The position numbers and the translations under genes were made by a program. From contig CM051520.1 in the NCBI GenBank assembly GCA_028015205.1, forward strand, positions 38,577,494 to 38,641,493: a stretch of DNA of 64,000 nucleotides, written 5' to 3'. Positions 22,401 to 33,629 of this stretch are shown one piece after another (within the stretch, counting starts at the first letter, position 1; each line of letters begins with the position of its first letter). The notes under the pieces were generated by a model. The model worked only from the letters and a program-made list of their open reading frames with translations. It was not told where the DNA came from and made no database searches. The DNA comes from Mytilisepta virgata (lineage: Eukaryota; Mollusca; Bivalvia; Mytilida; Mytilidae).

Positions 22401-25400
22401 CTCTCACTAGCTGTGTACCGCCCATAATGCCATATTAATGCTCTCTTGGCTGAAAAAAAAATTGGGGTTTAAACAATATTCATCGAACTAATCAACTGCA
22501 ATTTTTACAAAACTACAATACAATGTACAATAATGCTAATAAGATTCAGAAACAAGCAAAACAGATTTTATAAATCTGTCTCTTAATCATTTAAAAAAAG
22601 AACACAAGTGAAAACATATAATAGGTACGGTTTCAGTAAAAATCAGAAAAATAAAGAATATTTACAAATTACAATAGAGAATAATACAGAAAACGAACAT
22701 GTACATAAGTAAACAAATTTTTTTCTGATACATCTCCCTTGAATAGTTTTACAATAATGCCCTCTTCATAAGTGATTATTATATAATAAATTTTTCTTTT
22801 ATTGTGTCAATCAATAATGCTCTACTTTGAGCAGTCTATTTTCTATAAATGACACATATTTGAAAAAGCAACAGTAGATCGTTACTCTCAAGAAATTCTC
22901 TATCATTAACGTTTGTTCGATTGTCCGGTACCAGCTGAAAATCCCATCGGACAAGTGAAAACAGTGTTGCAAATGTCCGATGGGACAAGTAAAAAAGTAC
23001 CTGTCTTTCGTTAAAAACTAAATTGTGGAATTTTATTTTAACATAATGTTCAAATCCAGCAAACATAATGGATAATCTGTTAAAAGTCTGCACACAGTTT
23101 TCAGTGTTGCCTTTTTGTGTTTACACAGACTTGTTGTAAAATGCAAGAAAAAATCTATAAACTACCAAACGTAATCACTCACATGTTTTAAAAAGCGTAT
23201 TCTTGTATATCCATTTTGATCTATCAATTGAAGTTGACATAGAATTTAACATGGCAACTATGGATTTAAGAAAGTTTGAATTTACAACACTAGCGACAGT
23301 GAAACTGATTACCTTGTGACAGTGCAAAAGGGAAATTTTGCCTTATAATAAGAAATTTCAGAATTTAGCTTTTTTGTTTTTTCCGGCCAAGTAAATATCT
23401 CTGTCAGACAAATGGATTTTCAAACCACCTGTCCGATGGGACAAGCAAGGAAAAAATTTAATGTATAGGCCTGTATCAAGCGAGGAAAATCCAAAGATGA
23501 CTATGAATATTTGAGGGAAACAAAAGTATATTATCCTCAAAGATATGCATTTTTTTTATTTTATTATACTGAATACTATATTTATGATTTTTATACCTTT
23601 ATAACTCTAATTTTATTATATACAATAAGTATTAAACATTTTTACTGTATTTTAGGTCCTCTGTCATTATCCTGTATGTAGTGACGGTTGCAGGGCGATA
23701 GTTCTCGGACTGTTGGACTGGCAGTAATCTGTTGACCACCTTCCTGAATTTGATTGGTTGACCCCCACACCCCCAATTCTGTTTCTTTCTCTTATTAAGT
23801 TATAACTAAACAATTATAGGCTGAGTTGGATCTCTTACACCAGCTGTTCTGCTCTGACTTAAGGTAACAGTTTGTTCTTCGTGTCAAACAAAACGGCTGT
23901 TGTCCTTGAACCCAGTCAATAACTATTTTCTGCTTTAAGGAGAGGGTGATAATTTTATACATTATCCTCTTGAGCAAGCAAACTGTACATGGGTTTTACT
24001 TTTTGGCATTGAGGGTAATTGATAAAAAATTATTATCTTCTGAGCCATTTGTTAAAGAAGAATGTAACCCTCATCTACACAAATGAAAAGAGAGGAATTT
24101 CATATGAAGTATAATAAATCACAATAAAGCCCTCTTCATAAGTAACTATTAAATAATTATTTGTTCCCTTACTGAACTTCTTTGAATTACATTTTACCAT
24201 TTAATATTTTATTTTGAAGACAAAATTCTTAATACCCTTTATGGGCATGAAAATTATTCCTGCAAAAATTCACTTGAGAGATGTACATAATTTATGGGTG
24301 GGCATTTAATATAACCATATAAGGCTAGTTGTATATAGCACATGCTATTTAGCATCACTGATTTCGTCAAGACTTAGTTACTCATCTGAGAATATTTTAC
24401 TAGATGGCATCATGTTGTACAGCTGAGCGGAAATTGTAAATAGCATGTGCTAATACAAACCTTTAATGGTAAACATAAATCTCCACCAATAAAACTGAAC
24501 TTCGGCACATGGTCTGACATTTTGCAGGTATTTTGTTCATGATAATAAAAGGGCCACATGTAAGAAATCCCCAGCCTAGAACTTTTCTGTAGTTTTTAGA
24601 AATGGGTTCAAGAATCAAATGGCTGATTTACATGACTTAAGAAATAATTATTCCGATTCTAATAGGACAATTACGGTGTGTGTACATTATTTTTCCAAAA
24701 TACTTCTGAATCAGTATGTGTGGGAGGAATTCCATGTTGCCCAATTCCTCGTCAGACTGAGATTCCCTCAAGAAGTCTCTCTCAAATAGGCATAATTTGT
24801 GTCTGAATTTCTTTAGGACGCGGCCTGATGATAATGATTGTATGACACAATGTCCTGCAAAATTTGCATTGGGTTTTTCATAGTCAACCACTTTGAACTT
24901 TTCACCCTCTAATTCAAGGAACGTTCCAATGGCAAATGGCAAAGCCATGTTTAATAACAATGTACAGTACTTCCATATGCAGACGACACTGGAAGGAGAG
25001 GGCAGTGCTCAACGGAATTTTGGGGGAAATCCTACTTTTAGTTAATTAATGGTTAAAAACTTTTGATAAAACATTGTTCAAGTCGTTTATTATGTTTTGT
25101 TATATTTATTTAACTTTTATTCGCACTACACCAGAATGAATGAAAATGTATTTATAACAACTACAACAACATCATTCAGAAACCCCTATGCTAAATATAG
25201 AAATTTAATCAACGGTTCTCAGAATCGCAAAAATACCAACCAATCAAACTGAGCGGATAAATGATTTCAGGTGGGAGTAACACTAGAACAGCCAACTAAG
25301 TCGCGTGCAGCTCATATGGTAACTAATGTTTTACCACGCTTGTGGTCCCAAAGCCTTTGAAGGCCGTCATATTAGAATTAACAATGACTAAGGAGTGGAA

Positions 25401-28400
25401 ATTTGTAAATGTTATTGTAATTGATGAAATGAAGACTATAAGAATATGTAATGTTAAAGCAACTGGAAATTCCACAACAATGTTCAAAATGTATCTATAA
25501 TAGGAGGTGCACATATCCAATATCTATACAAACATTCTACCAAGGTTGCAGACTCCAGTGGCAACCAGGTGCATATCAGGACGAGAACATGTTGATATGA
25601 TAATGAATATGATCCCTGCTTTGTACTAGACCGACACGCTAAGTCAGATTTTTAATGTGCTAGCTCACAAGGTAACTATCCGCAGGAAGACATATCACCT
25701 CACTCGGTCACATTATACTGACTCCGAGCCGATCAGTCTTTGCTCTTACTCCTAGATGCCGCGTGCTTGGCGGAGAAGCAGCAAACACCAATTTTAATGT
25801 CTGGTTTGACCCGGCCGGGGATCGAACCCACAACCTTCCGCACTAGGGGCGAGCACGTAAAAATGTTCCAAATGTATCCATAATATGAGGTGCATATGTC
25901 CATTATATATACAAACATTCTACCAAGTTTGAAGGATCTGGAATGAAAACTGTATGCGGAGTTGATACCACAAAATAGGTACCCTATTTTCCCCACCTGC
26001 CCGCCTGACCAACATTCACCATACTATAACCCGGATTTCACTCCGTGTAACCCGGCCAAAAATTAGCCTTACCATATACTTACCTGCTTTTGAAGCAAAG
26101 TAAAACACGACTGGATTGATCAAAATCACAAGGATAATAGGCAACAAAAATATAAAATATAACATTCCCCGTTCTACATCACTTTCTGAATGGTACCTAA
26201 AATATTAATTACATGTATCACATATTTTATGACTTATATAGGGGATATTACCTGCAAATATCAAGATATAACTGGTTAAAAAATTGAAAATACAATATTC
26301 TCAGAAATTCTGATATGTATTCATTTGATATAAAGATATTTTGTCTAAAGATTAAATTTTTGACACAGAATTCATGCATGCATGGGACAAAAGTTTAAGC
26401 AACGGAATAATACTTCTATTGTCATTATTATTTTCAAAGACCCAGTTAGGCATTTACTTTTGAGAAAGGGCCTCGGCGGCCGAGTGGTCTAGGTAGTTGA
26501 CTAGTAATGATTACTAGCCTGTCAACGCTGAGGTTGTGAGTTCGAATCTCACCTGTGGCGGGGTGTGTTCGACTCTGATCTTAATTGACAAAGATTGCCA
26601 ATTTTCCTACCGAAGATCGGTGGTTCTCTCTGGGTACTCCGGCTTCCTCCACCTATAAAAACTGGCTGCTGCGAAATAGCCAAATGTGCTGAAAATGGGG
26701 TAAAACCCCAACTAAACAAACAAACAAACATCTGAGAAAAGTAAGTTCACATCTAACATGTTTTGTCTAACAGAAGCAGAATTATAACACAATGCCTGAA
26801 AAAAAAATCCAGATGTCCATCACTCTTGGTTGATATTTGCCATACATATTTACCTTATCTTAATAAATATGATAATTGAAAGAAGGGTTATATCAGTCTT
26901 ACTTGTTAAAACCATTCTTATACAGTATCAGTATTCCTCCACCACAAACTAAACCAGGTAAAATCCAACCCAACAGGTATTTAACTGCTCTTGGCCTGAA
27001 AACAACATGCTGTTATTAAATACATTATGAATTTATCAGACAGTATGATGGGTGCCATATACAGAGCAGGAATTGCTTATCATTCTAGAACAACTAATTT
27101 GCAACTGTTTGTGTTTCCATTACTGTTTTTGTAATTTTTCCACTTCTTTAATGTTAACTTGTCTTACAGTTTTCTCGGTAATGCTAATTTCAAACTTCAT
27201 GAAACTGCATGTGCAAGAGGTGCACTTTCATATTGGAATGTTCTATACTTTACATAATATCACCAAAATGATTGGAATATGAAGGATATCATATAAGAAG
27301 AGACTAACTGATAAATGCTCATCCTGACAATTTATCACTCATACTTTGTATTCATTTTAATCAATTTATTCTATAATAAAGGAATGTTATTTCTAAATTA
27401 TTCAATCGAGTTAATTCATCAAAGCTAAAAATGCAATGAACAAATGGAAACATGGGTCTAATGAAATACCTCAACTTATTCAAGTTCATGGATAACTCTT
27501 AGTTCATTAATAAAAGAGATAAAGACATGGTTCAAATTTAAATCAAATTGGCTAACTAAATCAAGGCTCAGTATTTTATTCTGATATTTTCTGAGTTTTT
27601 CTAGGAATCAACTTCACATTACATTCAACAGTGAACAAAACCAGAGACTCCAGTGAGGCTTGAATCTCCTACCTGGATAATGAAGCAAGTAACACACTGC
27701 ATATTAAATTGTTTGTATATCAAGGCTTATTAATCAGAAATTTCTCTACACTGTTCCTTGTAAGTTTGGTTAATATTGGTATTGTAAATGTTGTTTTAGA
27801 GAAACTTTAATTTCCAATACGCTTCCATGAAAACTTATGTGCTACCATAACTGCCATGTATGAAACCAGATCAACACCAAATCTTTGTAGATGATCTCCC
27901 AATTATTATTCCTACTAAGTTTGATAAGGGCCAGGTGAGCTAAAAAAATAATCAACACCAATGAAATTTAAAGTAACAACATTTATAAATTTTCAAAATG
28001 GAACAAGCAAAATACAGTTAACTTTTTAAGTAATTAAATTCGCAATACGGCATTTGATGTAATAAAGGCCCATGGTACTTAAAAAATAAGAAGCTTATTA
28101 AAATTGTTAATAGACAAAACTTTTACCCATCCTGGACAGTATCCACAACTCAATTTCTGTTTTAAATTATCATCTGAATTCATGTAGATCATACAAAATC
28201 ATGTTTTCATTAAAAAATAAATTATCTACTGGGTGATAATATACCAGTAATTATGGGTATTTTTGAGGTTACTTTATTCATTCTAAATTTGAAAATGGAA
28301 GAAGGGATGCTTCATACACTGAATATGGTACGAGAAATGAACAGAAAATTAGAAATAACAGGAATTTTGTTTAAAATATGTAATGAGCTTTGCATAAAAA

Positions 28401-31389
28401 ATTAAATAAACAGTTTTTTTATAGTGGTAAATGAAAGTTTTAACATATTTATACTTACAGTTCTTTATTATTTGCCACCATTAAAGCTTCAATACCATAC
28501 AAAATTATCCAAAAATAAGAACTCTGGTAAAAATACTGAATGAACACCTGACAAAAAACAAGATTGAACACACAAATATTTCTCACCTACAAATGTACAT
28601 AATGACTCTTTGTAACTAATAACTAATATGAAAATGAAATTAGTTTTTGTTGAGGGAAGTAATTTAATACATCGCTGTGAAATGAAAACAATCTCAAACT
28701 CATTATTATACATCTACATACCAAACATCTTTTGAATTATGCATGTGTTTAAAAATTACAACCATAATTTTCAGTAAATTGTCTAAGTCCAGGGGATGTA
28801 ATTTTGTCAAAACTGGAGCAAAGTGGGAATTCGGTTTTATACTCCTTATGATATACCTGCATATTAAAAGCTTTGAATATAAATAGCTGTTTCGAAAAAA
28901 GTTTGTACAACCATAATTTTTCAAAGGCAGTAATTCTGTCAAAAATATGTCAACCATAATGAAGTGCAAACACTTGCATACCAAAATCTTCAGAAATATA
29001 CTGGTGTTTAGAAAAAGATCACTGTCTATAACTGTTCATATTTTGGATTGACAGATATGGAAAACAATTTATATGCCAATCATCTATTGCTCAGGCATAA
29101 CCAGGAATCTATGATTACAAAGTTTGCCTCATTCCCCCACTAATTTTGGTGTGTGGCTGTATAGCTCCCTGAGATGCACCCTTACAGCAAGTAATATGAT
29201 TGTAGGTTGCTTGGTATCAGAGAACTGAACTCAGATGTAAAACTTAACATAAGTCAATGAAGAGCAATAAGTAGGTCAGAGTGACCTAATTTTGGATGTA
29301 AAACTTAACCTAAGTCAATGAAGAGCAATAAGTAGATCAGAGTGCGGTAATTTTGGTGGGAGGCTGTGTTATTCCCTGAGTTGCATCGTCACACCAATTG
29401 ATATGATTGTAGGTCACTTTGTCTGATTTTTTACATAAAATTTAAAAGCCAGTCAACCGTGTAATATGAGTCATGTGACCTTCATATTAAATCACATGGT
29501 CAGTCTCTTCAACGTGCACCTGCATAAAGAAATTATGACCCTATGTCAACTAGCAACCAAGAACTGGCTGCGGACGCATATGCAGATGTGGATGACAGGG
29601 GTACTCCATTAGTCCTCAACTTCGTTGAGACGAACTAAAAATGAAAACATTACTATTATAGAATTTTATATCACAAATTGTTATACTAAGAAATGCTACC
29701 TCTATTTTCATAGCTCCATACACAAACTCTTACTGAACCCCGATTTTACTACCGGGCAATGCAACAAGTACTTGCTAAGTACCCTACCAGAGCACAACAG
29801 ATTTTATTAAAGTTCTCAATGTCCTGTTATGACAAAACTGGTACAAGAATCTGCTATTTTTCATTTTTTGAAAACAGAAGATTCCAAATTAACATACTCA
29901 GACTTGATCCCTACTACAATCCTGAAATTGCATTTAAAAAAGAAAATCTCCTTTATTTCTATTAATACATGCACTGCTGGAAACATTTTATAACAAAAAA
30001 ATAAAACAATGTCTGCATCATTAGAGTAAAACCATGTAACTGATTTTAAGTATTTTTATCAGGTGGGAAACAAAAAAAAAACCTTGCAAAATCAAAAATT
30101 GATGTTACAGTGAGAAAAATGTGACATCTTTCACTTAATTTAATGTACACTTAAATTTTGCTGGTTATATTTTAAATTACAGCATGAAATCTTTTTATAA
30201 TACTACTTACATTTATAAGTATACAAAATATGTTCTTTGAATCAAACTTCTTGCTTGCAAAAGAGAAATTTTCTTCAAACATAGATACAGATCGCACAAG
30301 AATTCCTGCAAAATAGCAACACAGATCATACCAACAGAAAATAACTAAGGTCACTTATGCATGAAAGAACTTTACAATGACTAATCAGAATCATCCTTCC
30401 TCATGACCACTCAGTTTTACAAGGCGACCATGACAGATCCACTTTCATAATTTTTCTCATCAGACTGACCTGTCTTTTTAATGAGAATATTCTATAAGTT
30501 TACAGTACACAGGTAGTTTGCAATAACTAATGATCACTACCATTTCAACACTGAGGTTGGGAGTTCGATTCCAATCTTCATTGACAAGTTGGATGAATTT
30601 CTCTAGGTAATCGTAGCTTCCTCCATTAATAAATACTGCTGCCATGATCATAAAATCCATACTACGTACACTAAACATTATGGGTTGTGTATATCTTCTA
30701 AATTTGTAAGAGAGGGGAATTTTTCCAAAGAATCAAAAATTCTGACATGAAAATGAAAATTGCAATGACAATCTGTTGACTTAAACAAGAAGCTGTATAC
30801 ATGTATACTAATCTACTACAGGAGAAGTATAGTAACAGTGATACATGTATATTCAGAACTATTCAGGATTAATTTATTTTCTATGGTACCAATTTTTTGA
30901 AGATTTGGAAAAGTTAAACATACTTAATTCCTTCCTTTAACCAGTTGGTAACTAAATGCTGGGGTATTGTATTTCACTGATTATTTACATTTGGGGTTTA
31001 CTACTACTGTACCAACAAAATCTCTTCCTCTCCCCCCGCAAGTAAAATAAAATTGGTATCCCATGAGTAATGAATCCACACAGTACTGATTCAGTTTCTA
31101 ACATTTACTTACCTAATGTTCCAATAAAACTAGTGATTACAATTGCTCGTATTATATCATTCAAATTCGGTCCTACAAGAATACGACCTGGATTTCTCCA
31201 CCATTCTGAACCTCTCTGATCTCTTGGTAATGACAAATAGACTACACCTAATAAACTTATAGTGCAAAATGTAATTCCTACAATTGTTACAACTTTTTCC
31301 ACCAATAACTTTTCTGCTCGATTATGTACATGTGCTGTATCATTGTTATATACACTGCATACATGAAAAAATGCTGTTGATGCCATCAT
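19488..31389 (-). CDS. GPR143: GPR143-like (OA1-type) seven-transmembrane receptor
   Basis: Eight coding exons on the minus strand: 31389-31113, 30305-30211, 28547-28459, 26995-26903, 26196-26084, 22449-22341, 20964-20880 and 19688-19488. All are GT-AG with matching phases, giving 353 residues (human about 404). The start ATGATG at 31389 is preferred because an acceptor-like tttcag lies just upstream at about 31424. Features: N-glycosylation site NDT (N16); TM1 about 31-53; ILVRSVSMF after TM2; Cys120 before TM3; FWIILYGIEAL in TM3; LPIILVILINPVVF in TM5; YTASERKLIDSIHFKFILI into TM6; WLPNLIDAV; LNPLQPVLASLVFWG in TM7. The C-tail has an acidic dileucine signal, ETEPLI (340-345). In vertebrates GPR143 sits in melanosomes and lysosomes, signals through Gi and responds to L-DOPA. 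The Cys expected just before ERG in ECL2 is Val here. Assignment rests on remembered alignment; no search was run. Confidence 0.88.
19950..20530 (+). repeat. Dispersed repeat in the last GPR143 intron
   Basis: Second copy of the repeat at 6280-6735 in the same orientation. It ends ccgtgttgccagtaggggac. The rest of this intron (19689-20879) and the next (20965-22340) shows no gene. Confidence 0.7.
24336..24452. repeat. 16-bp perfect inverted repeat
   Basis: tagcacatgctattta at 24336-24351 is the exact inverse of 24437-24452, with 85 bases between. It lies in the largest GPR143 intron (22450-26083). It may be the end pair of a small MITE. Confidence 0.6.
24637..24948 (-). CDS. Unrecognised 103-residue ORF
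   Basis: Minus-strand ORF from the ATG at 24948, beginning MALPFAIGTFLELEGEKFKV. Its composition is balanced and protein-like (charged and hydrophobic residues alternate, with an acidic stretch RESQSDEELG), unlike the low-complexity ORFs around it. It lies inside a GPR143 intron on the same strand but fits no receptor segment. I do not recognise the family. It could be an exon of a repeat-borne gene or a small gene of its own. Confidence 0.35.
   Translation of the reverse strand: MALPFAIGTFLELEGEKFKVVDYEKPNANFAGHCVIQSLSSGRVLKKFRHKLCLFERDFLRESQSDEELGNMEFLPHILIQKYFGKIMYTHRNCPIRIGIIIS
25554..25857 (-). mobile_element. tRNA-derived SINE A, 5'-truncated copy
   Basis: The minus strand reads cgtgctcgcccctagtgcgg, then the Pol III B box gggttcgatcc, then the body found at 33259-33616, ending ggttgccactgga. 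The A-box half of the tRNA head is missing. It splits a tandem pair of an 80-bp repeat (gaggtgcacat and caaacattctaccaag on each side). Confidence 0.8.
26468..26732 (+). mobile_element. tRNA-Leu-like SINE C with target duplication
   Basis: The head ggcctcggcggccgagtgg with B box gttcgaatctcac resembles a class II tRNA such as tRNA-Leu. It is followed by a central block (ctctctgggtactccggctt) of the kind conserved in metazoan Meta/Nin-type SINEs (recalled, not searched). It ends in an (AAAC)n tail. The 7-bp tgagaaa at 26461-26467 and 26733-26739 looks like the target duplication. It sits in a GPR143 intron (26197-26902). Confidence 0.8.
29118..29637. repeat. Dispersed repeat in GPR143 intron 3 (inverted relative of 58826)
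   Basis: It runs from aagtttgcctcattcccccac to ctcaacttcgttgagacgaa. The same sequence lies inverted at 58826-59337 in an elongin B intron. It contains an internal repeated module (ttacttggtgtgaagatgca when read on the other strand). Confidence 0.7.
30546..30650 (+). mobile_element. Decayed SINE C fragment
   Basis: caacactgaggttgggagtt with a B-box-like gttcgattcc, followed by a degraded central block (tttctctaggtaatcgtagc), matches the middle of 26468-26732. Confidence 0.6.
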
Positions 31390-31555
31390 TGAATCAGGAG
31401 ATTTTGACAAACTCCATTGGATCTGAAAATTAAAAACTATAGGATGTAAGAAAATTACTTCCTTAAAGCTTTGCACATTTATAAATGTCAACATCTTCAA
31501 TAACATACTTTTCAGTTATAACGAATTACTGATTTTTATAATTTAATCTATTTAA

Positions 31556-31706
31556 GGACTGACTGTAATTTTTTTTCTCCAGTCTATGAAGAAATAACCT
31601 CAATCACGTAGTGCATGCTAAATAACCCGCATAGCGGGTTATTTGAAAGTATGCACCATGTGCATCGAGGTTATTTCGAATAGACTGAAAACAAAATTAC
31701 TGTCAA
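31556..31706. repeat. 151-bp nested palindrome upstream of the GPR143 start
   Basis: The outer arms (gactgtaatttt.../...aaaattactgtca) enclose a middle pair, gaaataacctc/gaggttatttc, and a core stem, aataacccgc/gcgggttatt, with a 3-base loop. It lies about 170 bases upstream of the start codon. Confidence 0.8.
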
Positions 31707-31916
31707 TCTTTATAATTTCAACGATTGTTTTGACGTCTAAAATTTCGAGATTCCCTTTAATGATGTCATAGTAGGAAAGAAAATTTAGTCTATGATATGA
31801 TAGACGGAAAAATTTTAACCAATCAAATATTAAATTACATATCTATAAACCCAGTCATCATCGTAAAGTTTTTACACATCAAACTACATATATAATGACA
31901 GAAATCAATGACTCTG

Positions 31917-32795
31917 ATGATATTTGTTTGTCATTTATGGAGATCTCTGCTTAAGAATTCCTTCTGCTGAGCAAAAAAAAAATGAAGTACAGTATGTATC
32001 TGGAGCATACTTATGTCTTAATTTTGATGAATTTGCTTCAATCTTCAAACTTGAGAAAATACTTGTCTTGTGAAGAGGATTTCACATCAGTGCAAAAGAT
32101 ATTAGATTCTTCCTCTTAGACTTAACCCCACTCTGGATTTAAGTTCCTTTGCTTGAAGATGTGTGGATTTTGTAAATAATTTATCCATCAGATTCTCTCC
32201 TAGCTATTTATAACCCATTCCATGTATTGCTTTCCATTATCTTTTTTTATTTTCCCAGATTCATTATGTAAAATGCTCCTTCAATCTATTAACTCGAACA
32301 GCCCTAAAGATTTGCAATCTGCATACAAGGAATAATAGAATTGGATTAAATATTTATTTGAATATAATTCTGGCAATTTTCCAATAGATAATATATTTTA
32401 TGAATGTGCTTCATATTTGTTTGTCAGAGATGAAGATCTCCACTTACAAATTCCTTCTGCTGATAAATTAAATTAAGTAGAGTGTGTATCTAGAGCATAT
32501 TCATGTCTTTATTGTGACTTCAAACCTGAGACAATACTTATTTTGTAAAAATAACATTGTCACATCAGTGTATGAGATTTTGGCTTGAAACTGCCATGAG
32601 ATTTTTGTCTGTGTTGAAAAGGTCTTTTATGATTTAAGTTTTTTCCTTGGCTTGAACATGTGTGGATTTTGTATAATTTATTCACCATATATTGTAACTA
32701 ACATGGAAGACAACTTGTATAAAACTTTCAAATATGGAGGAAATCCCATACAAGGAATTATTGGATTGGATTGGGTCAAAATATGTCATTCTCTT
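31917..32795 (+). repeat. Degenerate tandem duplication, unit about 490 bp
   Basis: Shared cues come in order: atatttgtttgtca, aattccttctgctga, gtgtgtatctagagcata, cacatcagtg, gatgtgtggattttgtat and catacaaggaat. Copy 1 starts near 31917 and copy 2 near 32404. One frame of copy 2 reads YLFVRDEDLHLQIPSADKLN before a stop, so the duplicated unit may derive from coding sequence. Confidence 0.55.
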
Positions 32796-33258
32796 AAGAA
32801 GGTTGGGAACAAAATCAGATAAGTGGTAACCCACCAATTACCAGTAACTGTTGGAATTTCTCTTTTATGATTAAGGGTAAAGTTTCAAGTGGTAAATAAA
32901 TTATTTTCAAATTTTGACTTTTTTTAATTCAACAGGAAAAAAATATAAAATATCAAAAATATAAAAGTGAAATCCATACCCTTCAGACATTGTTGAATAA
33001 ACTCCACACTACCTATATTCAAAAAGTTTTATCAAATAAGGATTCCTCATCTTCCATGCTTCCAAGCGTGCCAGGAAAAACTGAAATTACTGACCTTGAC
33101 CTGGGATGAAATTGTGTTATGTTGGTGTTAAAATAGCAATGAATTGTATATTTTGTTGTATTAAAGGTTCTTGTTATTATATCATATATTTGGTTATAAG
33201 AGATGCATTGGTTGTTAGTATCTCAAATCCTATTTCTGTTCGACTTCATTGTTATGTC

Positions 33259-33616
33259 GACCGCCTCGGTGGTCTCGTGGTAGCGTGCTCGCCCCGAGTG
33301 CGGAAGGTCGCAGGTTCGATCCCTGGCCGGGTCAAACCAAAGACATTAAAATTGGTATTTGCTGCTTCTCCGCCAAGCACGCGGCATCTAGGAGTAAGAG
33401 TCGGTAAGACTGGTCGGCTCGGAGTCAGTATAATGTGTCCGAGTGAGGTGATATGTCTTCCTGCGGACAGTTACCTCCTGAGCTAGCACATTAAAAATCC
33501 GACTTAACGTGTCGGTCTAGTACAAAGCAGGGATCATATTCATTATCATATCAACATGTTCTCGTCCTGATATGCACCTGGTTGCCACTGGACGTTAAAC
33601 AATAATTCATCCATCA
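33259..33616 (+). mobile_element. Intact tRNA-derived SINE A with 13-bp target duplication
   Basis: The head gaccgcctcggtggtctcgt with B box ggttcgatccc forms a tRNA-like region of about 75 bases. A 3' body ends gttgccactggacgttaaac and a short A/T-rich tail. tcattgttatgtc flanks it exactly at 33246-33258 and 33617-33629. A perfect duplication means a young insertion. Confidence 0.92.
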
Positions 33617-33629
33617 TCATTGTTATGTC

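Noticed and set aside
22836..23093. Minus-strand 85-residue ORF as a receptor exon
   Set aside because: It does not fit any transmembrane segment; the true exon of this part is 22449-22341.
26468..26560. Functional tRNA-Leu gene
   Set aside because: It is the head of a SINE with central domain, (AAAC)n tail and flanking duplication.
33259..33333. Functional tRNA gene (A and B boxes present)
   Set aside because: No proper acceptor stem forms, the sequence continues into a SINE body, and the whole unit has target duplications.
33106..33486. 126-residue plus-strand ORF
   Set aside because: Most of it is SINE A sequence read in one frame.
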